Below, piece after piece: positions 18,422 through 26,472 of a stretch of 62,957 nt of DNA; the stretch's first letter is position 1, and each line of letters starts with the position of its first letter. Under the pieces are notes generated by a model. That model saw only the letters and a list, made by a program, of their open reading frames with translations, had not been told where the DNA came from and searched no databases. A program made the position numbers and the translations under genes. Origin of the DNA: an uncultured Bacteroidales bacterium (GTDB lineage Bacteria; Bacteroidota; Bacteroidia; Bacteroidales; UBA932); the NCBI GenBank assembly GCA_949286415.1, contig CASEBV010000011.1, positions 1 to 62,957 on the forward strand, given 5' to 3'.

Positions 18422-18811
18422 TTAACGTTTGCTGAACTGGAAGCGCTTGCGTGCACCAGGCTGACCAGGCTTTTTCCTTTCCACCTCGCGGGCATCGCGG
18501 GTAAGGAATCCTGCAGCCTTGAGTGCCGGGCGGTAAGCCTCTTTGTCCACCTCACAGAGAGCGCGGGCAATGCCGAGTCTCATCGCTTCTGCCTGACCTT
18601 TGATACCGCCGCCGTCAATGTTGGCCTTGACGTCAAACTGAGCGGCTGTGCCGGTAACTTCAAACGGCTGGTTCACAATGTAACGGAGAGAATCCTCTGC
18701 GAAATATTCGTTGAGGTCACGGCCGTTGATTGTGATGTTGCCTTTGCCAGGCACGAGATAAACGCGAGCGACTGCTGATTTACGTCTTCCAAGGGCGTTT
18801 ACTTGTTTCAT
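18422..18811 (-). CDS. rpsI: 30S ribosomal protein S9
   Basis: This 129-residue S9 starts [19 protein letters not shown] and ends in the conserved basic tail RKRFQFSKR that reaches the P-site tRNA. Length is normal. It follows rplM with only 7 bp between, which is the usual rplM-rpsI pair. No irregularity is seen. Confidence 0.98.
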   Translation of the reverse strand: MKQVNALGRRKSAVARVYLVPGKGNITINGRDLNEYFAEDSLRYIVNQPFEVTGTAAQFDVKANIDGGGIKGQAEAMRLGIARALCEVDKEAYRPALKAAGFLTRDAREVERKKPGQPGARKRFQFSKR

Positions 18812-18818
18812 GCTCTGC

Positions 18819-19271
18819 TTAAATTTCGTTTAACTTGATTGTTTTTGGTTTCTGTGCCTCGTGCGGATGCTCACTTCCCTCATAAAGATAGAGGTTTCCG
18901 AGGAGCTTCGATCCGAGACGGTTCTTTGGAAGCATGCCTTTGACAGCCATCCTTACCAATTCAGTAGGTTTCTTGCGAAGAACCTCCTTAGGTGTGGTGA
19001 ACCTCTGCCCTCCCGGATATCCGGTATGGCGGACATACACCCTGTCAGTCATCTTCTTGCCAGTGAGCCTTACCTTGTCCGCGTTCAGGACGATGACATT
19101 GTCACCGCAGTCCATGTGCGGAGTGTAGCTCGGCTTGTTCTTTCCGCGAAGGATAAGAGCCACTCTGGAAGCAAGACGACCGAGCACCAAGTCGGTAGCA
19201 TCGATCACGACCCACTCTTTCTTGATATCGCCGGCTTTCAGCGATACAGTCTTGTAACTCTGTGTGTCCAC
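18819..19271 (-). CDS. rplM: 50S ribosomal protein L13
   Basis: This 150-residue L13 carries [16 protein letters not shown] near the N-terminus and MLPKNRLG near residue 112, both family hallmarks. It is the first gene of the operon. Its promoter is the clean TTTG-N19-TATCTTTG at 19331-19361, and the transcript would begin with a C-rich hairpin (see separate entry). Confidence 0.98.
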   Translation of the reverse strand: MDTQSYKTVSLKAGDIKKEWVVIDATDLVLGRLASRVALILRGKNKPSYTPHMDCGDNVIVLNADKVRLTGKKMTDRVYVRHTGYPGGQRFTTPKEVLRKKPTELVRMAVKGMLPKNRLGSKLLGNLYLYEGSEHPHEAQKPKTIKLNEI

Positions 19272-19308
19272 TGTCTTGATCTTTAATGGTTAATACTAAA
19301 AATTGCGA

Positions 19309-19327
19309 CCCCTACACTATATAGGGG
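19309..19327 (-). promoter_or_regulatory. 5'-terminal hairpin of the rplM transcript
   Basis: Arms CCCCTA/TAGGGG (19309-19314 and 19322-19327) with a 7-nt loop lie directly after the -7 box, so the mRNA would begin with this hairpin. The rpsL transcript has a similar hairpin at the same place. It may affect mRNA stability or be bound by a ribosomal protein. Confidence 0.5.
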
Positions 19328-19330
19328 GCG

Positions 19331-19361
19331 CAAAGATAGCAATTAATTCATTCTGAACAAA
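19331..19361 (-). promoter_or_regulatory. Promoter of rplM-rpsI-rpsB-tsf
   Basis: On the minus strand, TTTG (19358-19361) is spaced by 19 bp from TATCTTTG (19331-19338), a full match to the Bacteroidota primary-sigma promoter. It lies back to back with the promoter of the DUF2264 gene. Confidence 0.85.
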
Positions 19362-19370
19362 ATTTTTTGA

Positions 19371-19402
19371 TTTGACAGCACAATGGGCGAGGTGTATTTT
19401 TG
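19371..19402 (+). promoter_or_regulatory. Promoter of the DUF2264 gene
   Basis: TTTG (19371-19374), a 20-bp spacer and TATTTTTG (19395-19402) match the Bacteroidota consensus. A second TATTTTTG lies at 19423-19430, nearer the start codon, but without a TTTG partner. Confidence 0.75.
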
Positions 19403-19451
19403 CGGACAGACATATAAAAAACTATTTTTGTAAAAATATTCACTGCTAAAA

Positions 19452-20717
19452 ATGAAAAAGACAGCCATCCTCTCTTTTGCGGCGGCGCTGCTTATGTCAG
19501 TCCCGGCTGCCGCCATCTCGGGAGACAAACCGAAGACCGGAGAATATCTCCCGGAAACGCTTACAGACAGGGAAAAATGGTGCGATGCACTCTATACCAT
19601 GGCAGAACCGGTGCTGAGCCTGATGAGCGAGGGCAGGCTGCAGGAAAAGATGCTGGTGGAGACAAGTCCTACATGGGACGGAAGGGATGTGCGGGTGACA
19701 TATATGGAATGCTTCGGGAGGCTCATGGCAGGCCTCGCCCCGTGGATTTCTCTGCCTGATGACGGCACCGACGAATGCATGATGAGGAAGCAGCTCAGGG
19801 AATGGGCCCTGTCAAGCTACAGGAACGCAGTGGACCCGGAAAGTCCGGACTGCCTGCTCTGGGAGTCAGAAGACCAGACGCTTGTGGATGCAGCCTATAT
19901 TGCCGAAAGTTTTCTGCGGGGATATGACGCATTGTGGATTCCGCTTGACAGCCTCACGAAACAGAGATATATCAGGGCTTTCTCTCAGCTCAGAAGAGTA
20001 GACCCTCCCTACTCCAACTGGCTGCTCTTCTCCGCTACAGTGGAGTGCTTCCTGAAAAAAGCCGCTTCGGCCCAGGACAACTACCGGATATCGTCTTCGT
20101 TGAGAAAAATCAAGGAATGGTATGTCGGTGACGGCTGGTACAGCGACGGGCCGCATTTTGCCTTCGACTATTACAACAGCTATGTGATACACCCGATGTA
20201 TGTGGAATGCATGGAGGTGCTCACCGACGGAGGGAAATACGGCGGTGCCGCATATTCGGCGGCGGACTTCAACGAGGCTGTCGGGCGGATGCAGCGGTTC
20301 GGTATGATTCTGGAAAGACTCATATCCCCCGAAGGGACTTATCCTGCAGTCGGGCGCTCGATAACCTACAGGACCGGTGTCCTCCAGCCTCTTGCCATGC
20401 TTGCATGGAGAGGATGGCTGCCCGGAGAACTTTCCGAAGGACAGGTGAGGGCGGCAATGACAGCTGTCATAGACAATATGTTCGGAGACAGCCGCAACTA
20501 TAATAAAAAGGGGTTCCTCACACTCGGATTCAACGGCTCACAGCCTGAAATATCCGATTATTACACCAACAACGGCAGCCTTTACATGGCATCACTTGCA
20601 TTCCTTCCTCTGGGGCTGCCGGCAGACGACCCGTTCTGGACTTCGTCCCCGGAAGACTGGACATCGAAAAAGGCCTGGGAAGGCAAGGATTTCCCGAGAG
20701 ACCATTCATACAGATAG
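19452..20717 (+). CDS. DUF2264 domain-containing secreted protein
   Basis: This 421-residue protein has a signal peptide ending about residue 21 (VPAAA) and then one long alpha-rich DUF2264 domain, recognisable by GRLMAGLAPW, SNWLLFSA and WYSDGPHFAFDYYNSYVIHPMY. Proteins of this family are (alpha/alpha)-barrel-like and are often found with carbohydrate-degrading genes, but their activity is not firmly established. It stands alone between divergent and downstream promoters, so it is probably monocistronic. Confidence 0.85.
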   Translation: MKKTAILSFAAALLMSVPAAAISGDKPKTGEYLPETLTDREKWCDALYTMAEPVLSLMSEGRLQEKMLVETSPTWDGRDVRVTYMECFGRLMAGLAPWISLPDDGTDECMMRKQLREWALSSYRNAVDPESPDCLLWESEDQTLVDAAYIAESFLRGYDALWIPLDSLTKQRYIRAFSQLRRVDPPYSNWLLFSATVECFLKKAASAQDNYRISSSLRKIKEWYVGDGWYSDGPHFAFDYYNSYVIHPMYVECMEVLTDGGKYGGAAYSAADFNEAVGRMQRFGMILERLISPEGTYPAVGRSITYRTGVLQPLAMLAWRGWLPGELSEGQVRAAMTAVIDNMFGDSRNYNKKGFLTLGFNGSQPEISDYYTNNGSLYMASLAFLPLGLPADDPFWTSSPEDWTSKKAWEGKDFPRDHSYR

Positions 20718-20791
20718 AGACATCCCGGCCATACAGACAGGGACATCCCTATCGGACAATTCTGAGAAAACCATAAATTTCATCCGGAATT

Positions 20792-20823
20792 TTTGGTTAA
20801 TCGGATTGATATGGATAATTTTG
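20792..20823 (+). promoter_or_regulatory. Promoter of fabG
   Basis: TTTG (20792-20795), a 20-bp spacer and TAATTTTG (20816-20823) form a full match to the Bacteroidota promoter, leaving a leader of about 30 nt before the ATG. Confidence 0.8.
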
Positions 20824-20860
20824 CAGGAACTAAGTTAAATTTTATAAAACTAGACGAAAA

Positions 20861-21607
20861 ATGGGACTTCTTGACGGAAAAGTCGCACTCATCACAGGTG
20901 CGGCAAGAGGTATCGGAAAGGCAATTGCCTTGAAGTACGCATCCGAAGGCGCAGACATCGCCTTTACGGACCTTGTCATCAATGAGGCAGCCGAAGCCAC
21001 TGAAAAGGAAATAGCGGCTTACGGAGTCAAAGTGAAAGCATACGCCTCAAACGCAGCCAACTTCGAAGAGACACATACTGTCGTGAACGAAATCCTCAAG
21101 GAATTCGGGCACATTGACATTCTTGTCAACAACGCCGGCATCACAAAGGACGGGCTCATGATGAGAATGACCGAGGCACAGTGGGATGCAGTGCTTACAG
21201 TTAACCTCAAGTCTGCATTCAATTTCATCCATGCAGTCACTCCGGCCATGGCAAAGCAGCGCGAAGGAAGCATCATCAACATGTCTTCTGTAGTGGGAGT
21301 GTCCGGAAATGCAGGACAGTGCAACTACTCAGCCTCTAAGGCCGGACTCATCGGGCTTGCAAAGTCAATCGCAAAGGAAATGGGACCGCGCGGAATCCGT
21401 GCAAACTGCATTGCCCCGGGCTTCATCATCACAGACATGACCAATGCACTTCCTGAGAAAGTGCGTGAAGAGTGGGAAAAACAGATTCCTCTCCGCAGGG
21501 GCGGCACGCCGGAAGATGTGGCAAATGTAGCCCTCTTCCTCGCCAGCCCGCTCTCATCTTATGTAAGCGGTCAGGTCATCCACTGCTGCGGTGCAATGAA
21601 CTGCTAA
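20861..21607 (+). CDS. fabG: 3-oxoacyl-ACP reductase
   Basis: This 248-residue SDR enzyme reduces 3-oxoacyl-ACP with NADPH in fatty-acid elongation. The Rossmann motif TGAARGIG is at residues 13-20, NNAG near 90, the catalytic Ser-Tyr-Lys is seen as MSS and YSASK, and the PG(F) motif follows. C-terminal residues end GQVIHCCGAMNC; the Cys-rich end differs from the common VDGGM form. It has its own promoter and a strong terminator. Confidence 0.93.
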   Translation: MGLLDGKVALITGAARGIGKAIALKYASEGADIAFTDLVINEAAEATEKEIAAYGVKVKAYASNAANFEETHTVVNEILKEFGHIDILVNNAGITKDGLMMRMTEAQWDAVLTVNLKSAFNFIHAVTPAMAKQREGSIINMSSVVGVSGNAGQCNYSASKAGLIGLAKSIAKEMGPRGIRANCIAPGFIITDMTNALPEKVREEWEKQIPLRRGGTPEDVANVALFLASPLSSYVSGQVIHCCGAMNC

Positions 21608-21658
21608 AGACAGGTCAAGACCGGCACATATCATCTGCCTGCCGGAAATTCATTGAAA

Positions 21659-21730
21659 GTGACTCAAAAGGACTTTCTGCATTATGCCTGAAATTCAACC
21701 TTTTGAGTCACTTCTTTTTTATTTTTTCTC
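21659..21730 (+). terminator. fabG terminator
   Basis: A 13-bp perfect inverted repeat (arms 21659-21671 and 21699-21711) with a 27-nt loop is followed by a long T-rich run to about 21730. Confidence 0.8.
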
Positions 21731-21830
21731 TTTTTTATAAACTTTTTCTCTTTTTAAACAATCATTTTTCTTTTTCTGCACCGGACCAAGGCCGTTCATA
21801 TCTAAATTAGTCCTGACAAAAAATCGTGTG

Positions 21831-22664
21831 ATGAAAAACGGCCTTGTCAGAAATATACGGACATCCTTCAGTCATGCCATGGCGGCGACGGCTGACATAA
21901 TATTGCCGCGGTATTGTACAGTCTGCGGCCGCAGACTCCTCTCTGCCGAGCAATTCATCTGCATATACTGCCTTGGAGAATTCCCTTTCACTCATTTCTG
22001 GAAACTTGAGCACAACAGGATGGCGGACAAGTTCAACGAAATGATCCAAAGTGAAACCTGGCCCCGGAGGGCAACGGAAGATGGTGCCGGCAATGAAGAG
22101 GAAATTCAGGACAGGGAACCTTACGGATATGCCGCCGCGCTTTTCATGTACCGTGATGACGCCCCATACAGGAAAATACAGTACCGTCTGAAATACAATG
22201 GAGACATCGCCTGCGGCAGATTCTTCGGAAAGATGCTGGGAGACAGGCTTGCCGGCTCCGGTATCTTCTCAAATGCAGATGTTGTAATCCCTGTCCCGCT
22301 GCACTGGACAAGACTATGGCAACGGGGATACAATCAGGCGAAAGTGATAGCAAAAGAAATTGCCGGATGTCTTGGCGCCAGCCTCAGGTCCGACATCCTT
22401 GTCAGGAGCAGAAAGACAAAGACCCAGACAAAACTCGATGTGGAATCAAAGCGGGAAAATGTCAGGAATGCATTTTCAGTCCGGCCTGACAGCATCCCCG
22501 CCATAGCGGCTGCAGAACACATAATCCTTGTCGATGATGTGTTTACTACAGGGGCGACAATATGCGAATGCTTCCTGGCCTTGAGAAGAGCGGCAAAGGA
22601 ATATAAGGCGAAACAAAAGGCTAGAATCAGCGCCGTTACCCTCGGCTTTGTCGACAGCGGATAA
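21831..22664 (+). CDS. ComF family phosphoribosyltransferase-like protein
   Basis: This 277-residue protein has an N-terminal double zinc-ribbon-like segment (CTVCGRRL and CIYC, about residues 27-50) followed by a type I PRTase fold with the PRPP motif ILVDDVFTTGAT near residue 233. ComF homologues take part in DNA uptake in competent bacteria, and in others their role is unclear. The start is ATG 21831 (GTG one codon earlier is possible). Its 3' end overlaps the convergent downstream ORF by 29 bp. An insertion of acidic residues (about 75-90) between the zinc part and the PRTase part is unusual. Confidence 0.85.
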   Translation: MKNGLVRNIRTSFSHAMAATADIILPRYCTVCGRRLLSAEQFICIYCLGEFPFTHFWKLEHNRMADKFNEMIQSETWPRRATEDGAGNEEEIQDREPYGYAAALFMYRDDAPYRKIQYRLKYNGDIACGRFFGKMLGDRLAGSGIFSNADVVIPVPLHWTRLWQRGYNQAKVIAKEIAGCLGASLRSDILVRSRKTKTQTKLDVESKRENVRNAFSVRPDSIPAIAAAEHIILVDDVFTTGATICECFLALRRAAKEYKAKQKARISAVTLGFVDSG

Positions 22665-23145
22665 TCCCGGACAGCATGTCGGCCATGCCTGCGCTGTCTC
22701 CGGCGTCTATAATCCTGTCGCGGGGAATGAAATAGTATTTGTGAAGGTCGTCCGCCACATGCCTGTCAGCGGCAATGAAATAGTCGGCAAGGCGGCGCAG
22801 ACGATGATACCGCAGGTTGAGCAAATGCCTCTGCAACCATGTATATCCCCTCAGGGAGGACACGAAATCCAGACTGTACACAGCGACGGCTGTTTTTGTA
22901 AACTGCCTGTCAGGATGCCAGAAAAGAGGAAGGACTCCCGATATACTGACGAACAGAGCCGGAGCACCATTTCTCCCGTTGGATTCAGACCGGAAAGCCC
23001 GTACTGCATGCATTGACCTTTTCCCGTCATGGACAACAAGGCAGACTCCGGGAATGCCGGCCGCCGCATCAGTGACAAGGTCCATGACAAATGCAGCCTT
23101 TTTGTCGGGCTCATGTCCAATCGTATTGTCCACCAGGATTTTCAT
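22636..23145 (-). CDS. Hypothetical protein, weak glycosyltransferase-like look
   Basis: I do not recognise this 169-residue protein with confidence. The N-terminus MKILVDNTIG and the later segment DYFIAADRHVADDLHKYYFIP resemble the N-terminal half of GT-B (family 4) glycosyltransferases, yet the nucleotide-sugar-binding half is missing. It may be a short divergent relative or a truncated gene. ATG 23145 is preferred over an upstream TTG. The gene runs tail to tail with the comF-like gene and overlaps it by 29 bp. Confidence 0.6.
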   Translation of the reverse strand: MKILVDNTIGHEPDKKAAFVMDLVTDAAAGIPGVCLVVHDGKRSMHAVRAFRSESNGRNGAPALFVSISGVLPLFWHPDRQFTKTAVAVYSLDFVSSLRGYTWLQRHLLNLRYHRLRRLADYFIAADRHVADDLHKYYFIPRDRIIDAGDSAGMADMLSGIIRCRQSRG

Positions 23146-23265
23146 CAATATAAGCTACTTGCGGATAAGCATTTATTTGGTCTCTGACATCATCAGGATT
23201 ACGAATTTATCAAACATTCCCGTCTTGTGCAAGACATTTCTTTATGAAATGCCCGAAATTTCACC

Positions 23266-23273
23266 TATCTTTG
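23266..23273 (+). promoter_or_regulatory. -7 box of tRNA-Leu
   Basis: TATCTTTG ends 7 bp before the mature tRNA 5' end, so transcription would begin at or next to the tRNA itself. A TTTA at 23241-23244 could serve as a weak -33 element. Confidence 0.6.
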
Positions 23274-23280
23274 CAGAACC

Positions 23281-23369
23281 GCTCTGGTGTTGGAATCGGT
23301 AGACAAGAGGGACTTAAAATCCCTTGGGCAGAAATGCCCGTACGGGTTCGACTCCCGTCCGGAGCACCA
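23281..23369 (+). tRNA. tRNA-Leu (anticodon UAA)
   Basis: The 89-nt sequence folds as a class II tRNA. The acceptor stem GCTCTGG/CCGGAGC has one G-U pair, the anticodon stem is AGGGA/TCCCT with loop CTTAAAA (anticodon 23315-23317), and there is a long variable arm and a GGTTCGACTCC T-loop. CCA is encoded (23367-23369). The stop codon of the convergent DUF456 gene starts at the next base, so no separate terminator is visible. Confidence 0.97.
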
Positions 23370-23864
23370 CTAAAACATATAGACAACTATATAATACATC
23401 ATTACGCAGCAGGCGATGATTTTTATGCCAGTTCCGAGAAAGAAGCCGAGAAAAGACCCCATGGCTGCCTTGAATGCTGCGCCGGAATTTTTCTTTGCAT
23501 AAAATATTTCCATCAGGAATGCCCCGAGGAAAGAGGCGATTATCATCCCGTACGGAGGTATAATGAACGCCCCGAGAATAAGACCGGCAAGAGCTCCGCG
23601 CTCCGCATACTTTGAGCCTCCGGTGGCTTTGGTAAGATACATCGGTACGACATAATCGATTATGGACACGATTATGGTCACACCAAGCATCACCAGAAGT
23701 ATCGTCAGGGACATGGGCTCGCCTGCCCCGTTGGTTCCGCCCCAGAAATAGAGGAGAAGAAGACCGACCCATGTGAGCGGAGGGCCCGGCAACGCAGGAA
23801 GAATACTTCCGAGAATGCCTATAATACCGCATAAAACTGCTATTATCGCTACTACCGTTCCCAT
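23370..23864 (-). CDS. DUF456 family membrane protein
   Basis: This 164-residue inner-membrane protein matches the DUF456 family: glycine-rich hydrophobic segments, with GILGSILPALPGPPL near residue 17 and GAFIIPPYGMIIASFLGAF in the middle. About four to five membrane passes are likely. Function is unknown across the family. It is the last gene of the metX-to-pepP direction, 47 bp after the aminopeptidase gene, and its stop codon abuts the tRNA-Leu 3' end. Confidence 0.85.
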   Translation of the reverse strand: MGTVVAIIAVLCGIIGILGSILPALPGPPLTWVGLLLLYFWGGTNGAGEPMSLTILLVMLGVTIIVSIIDYVVPMYLTKATGGSKYAERGALAGLILGAFIIPPYGMIIASFLGAFLMEIFYAKKNSGAAFKAAMGSFLGFFLGTGIKIIACCVMMYYIVVYMF

Positions 23865-23911
23865 AAAAGGATTTCAGCTAATCTGTTTTTCCGTTCAAAT
23901 CACCATAACAA

Positions 23912-25363
23912 TCATTCTGCCATGGCAGCCTCAACATCATCGGCGGCAATCGGCAGCCTGTGCGGGCCCAGGCGCCGGCATCCGTCGGCTGTTATAAGCA
24001 GGTCATCCTCAAGCCTTATACCGCCGAAGTCAAGGTACTCTGCCTCAAGCCTTGAATAGTTGACCATACCCTTGTCCGCGCCTTCCGCCTTCCACTTGCT
24101 GATGAGGGCCGGGACGAAATAAATGCCGGGTTCGTCAGTGATGACATGTCCCGGACGGAGCCTGCGGGCCATCCTCAGAGATCCGAGGCCGAGCTGCGGA
24201 GACCGGGTCTGGTCCTCATCATAGCCGACAAAGTCTTCGCCGAGGTCTTCCATATCGTGTACATCGATACCCATATTGTGCCCGAGTCCATGAGGCATGA
24301 AGAGGCCGGCTATTCCCTCTGCCGCCATATCTTCAGGAGAACCGGTCACAAGACCGAGGGACTTGAGCCCCTCAAGCATTCTTACAGCTACCTGAATATG
24401 CACATCCCGGTAGGTCACGCCCGGTCTTGCCAGATGGAAAGCCAATTCATTGCAGTCTGCGACTATATCATAGACATCGCGCTGCTTCGGAGTGAACTTT
24501 CCTCCGCAAGGCAAAGTACGCGTAAAGTCCGATGCGTAATGCGTGTTGCTCTCTGCCCCGGCGTCGATGACCAGCAAATTGCCCGGAGTGATGATGCCGT
24601 CATGCCTGTGATTGTGAAGAGTCTCCCCATGCTGGGACAGGATGGTGGCAAAAGACACGCCCCATCCCCTGGAAATGGTCACGCCTTCCATCTGTCCGAC
24701 TATTTCCTGCTCCGGGACGCCCGGGCGGCAGGCATTTCTGGCAGCAGTATGCATCAGATACCCTATTTCACAGGCTTTGTCAATCTCCTCTATCTCACAG
24801 TCCTGCTTTATCAGGCGCATGGATATCACGGCCTTGACAAGTTCCTCGGAAGCATGGGAAAGCATTCCGCCGGCGACAGGCGCATCCATGGCTGCCACTG
24901 TCCTGACTGCTTCCGGAGATATTCCGAACAGGAGAGAAAGCTTCAGCGTATTGTAATACCTTGAAGCCGGAAGGAAATGGATTTTGCGCCCCTGTGACTT
25001 CGCCTTGAGGACAGCCTTGTCAAACTCGGCATACGGGGCGGATATATTCGCCCCCACCCGAGCCGCTTTCGATGCAACCGACTCCTGCGGCCCCATCCAG
25101 ATGATGTCATCTATGTCCACATCATCCCCGAAGATACATTCATCCCCGCTGTCAAGGTCAAGAATGGCCGCAAACCCTGGCTCGTCTATCCCCCAATAAT
25201 AGAGGAAAGAACTGTCCTGCCGGAATTTGTAGTCATTGCCCCTGTAATTCTGCGGAGCCTCGGCATTTCCGAGGAATATTGCTATACCATTGTTTTCAGT
25301 CCCGGCCGACATCTTTTCCAGAAGAGTACGGCGGCGGGACACATATATTTCCCTGTCAAACAT
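23912..25363 (-). CDS. Xaa-Pro aminopeptidase (M24B)
   Basis: This 483-residue metallopeptidase removes N-terminal residues ahead of proline. The creatinase-like N-domain covers about 1-160 and the pita-bread domain follows, with metal ligands in IDAGAES, DFTRT, PHGLGHNMGIDVHD, TDEPGIYF and GIRLEDD. I choose ATG 25363 because the upstream in-frame TTG (25390) lies inside a TATCTTTG -7 box and would not be transcribed from it. It lies 53 bp after asd and may also be carried on the met/thr operon transcript. Confidence 0.93.
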   Translation of the reverse strand: MFDREIYVSRRRTLLEKMSAGTENNGIAIFLGNAEAPQNYRGNDYKFRQDSSFLYYWGIDEPGFAAILDLDSGDECIFGDDVDIDDIIWMGPQESVASKAARVGANISAPYAEFDKAVLKAKSQGRKIHFLPASRYYNTLKLSLLFGISPEAVRTVAAMDAPVAGGMLSHASEELVKAVISMRLIKQDCEIEEIDKACEIGYLMHTAARNACRPGVPEQEIVGQMEGVTISRGWGVSFATILSQHGETLHNHRHDGIITPGNLLVIDAGAESNTHYASDFTRTLPCGGKFTPKQRDVYDIVADCNELAFHLARPGVTYRDVHIQVAVRMLEGLKSLGLVTGSPEDMAAEGIAGLFMPHGLGHNMGIDVHDMEDLGEDFVGYDEDQTRSPQLGLGSLRMARRLRPGHVITDEPGIYFVPALISKWKAEGADKGMVNYSRLEAEYLDFGGIRLEDDLLITADGCRRLGPHRLPIAADDVEAAMAE

Positions 25364-25387
25364 ATCCTGAAAATTATTGCTATCTTT

Positions 25388-25395
25388 CAAAGATA
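25388..25395 (-). promoter_or_regulatory. -7 box of the aminopeptidase gene
   Basis: TATCTTTG on the minus strand lies 25 bp before the chosen ATG. No TTTG partner is seen upstream, within the end of asd. It helps decide against the longer TTG-initiated frame. Confidence 0.45.
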
Positions 25396-25416
25396 CGAAT
25401 AATTTTCATTCAGATG

Positions 25417-26424
25417 CTATTCTTTCGGGAGATATCCTTTCTCAACAAGGAGCTGCGCTATCTGTACTGCATTTGTCGCGGCGCCCTTGCGGAGATTGTC
25501 GGCGACACACCAGAGATTGAGACCGTATTTGACGGACGGGTCCCTGCGGATGCGGCCCACGAAGACTTCGTCCTTGCCCCATGCAAAAAGCGGCATCGGA
25601 TAGATGTTATTGGCAGGGTCGTCCTGAAGCACACAGCCCGGCATTTCGGAAATCAGGCGGCGGACCTCTTCAAGGGTAAATTCCTTTTCAAACTCAAGGT
25701 TGACTGACTCTGAATGGCCTCCCTTTACCGGCACGCGGACAGTGGTCGGAGAGACGGCGATGCTGTCGTCCCTCATTATCTTATGTGTCTCGTTGACCAT
25801 CTTCATCTCCTCCTTGGTATAGCCTGTCTCAAGGAATGAGTCTATGTGCGGAAGTATATTCTCATCAATAGGATAAGGGTATACTGCAGGATATTCTCCC
25901 CATTTCTTGCCGGAGCGCTCCGCCTCCATCTGGTCAAGCGCCTTGTATCCGGTGCCTGTCACGGACTGATAGGTAGACACTACTATCCTTTTGATTCCGT
26001 ATGCCTTGTGAAGCGGGGCAATCGGAAGAAGCATCTGTATGGTGGAACAGTTCGGATTGGCGATGATCATGTCGTCTTCGCCTATCACATCCCCGTTTAT
26101 CTCCGGCACGACGAGTTTCTTGGTCGGGTCCATCCTCCAACAGGAAGAATTGTCCACCACGCGGCATCCTGCCTCGGCAAATTTCGGGGCAAGCTCCCTC
26201 GAGGCCGAAGCTCCGGCTGAGAAAAGAGCCACATCAGGCTTTGCTGCTATGGCATCCTCTGCACTCACCACAGTCCAATCCTTGCCGCGGAAAGTGATTT
26301 TGCGGCCCACTGACCTGGACGAAGCCACAGGAAGAAGTTCCGTCACGGGGAAATTGCGCTCTGCGAGCACTTCCAACATTCTGGTGCCTACAAGACCGGT
26401 GGCACCCACTACTGCTACTTTCAT
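25417..26424 (-). CDS. asd: Aspartate-semialdehyde dehydrogenase
   Basis: This 335-residue enzyme makes aspartate semialdehyde from aspartyl phosphate for the Thr, Met and Lys branches. The NADP-binding start is VAVVGATGLVGTRML. The catalytic cysteine is Cys126 in NPNCSTIQ, and the downstream GGHSES motif contributes to substrate binding. It is the fourth gene of metX-thrA-metY-asd, 48 bp after metY, so the operon covers the shared pathway step as well as the Met branch. Confidence 0.97.
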   Translation of the reverse strand: MKVAVVGATGLVGTRMLEVLAERNFPVTELLPVASSRSVGRKITFRGKDWTVVSAEDAIAAKPDVALFSAGASASRELAPKFAEAGCRVVDNSSCWRMDPTKKLVVPEINGDVIGEDDMIIANPNCSTIQMLLPIAPLHKAYGIKRIVVSTYQSVTGTGYKALDQMEAERSGKKWGEYPAVYPYPIDENILPHIDSFLETGYTKEEMKMVNETHKIMRDDSIAVSPTTVRVPVKGGHSESVNLEFEKEFTLEEVRRLISEMPGCVLQDDPANNIYPMPLFAWGKDEVFVGRIRRDPSVKYGLNLWCVADNLRKGAATNAVQIAQLLVEKGYLPKE

Positions 26425-26472
26425 CTTTTAATTCTATTTATTGATTTATAATTGATTTTCTGTCTGCTCCGG

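Noticed and set aside
25364..25390. A longer N-terminus of the Pro-aminopeptidase starting at TTG 25390
   Set aside because: The TTG is part of a TATCTTTG promoter box, and the shorter form matches the family start.
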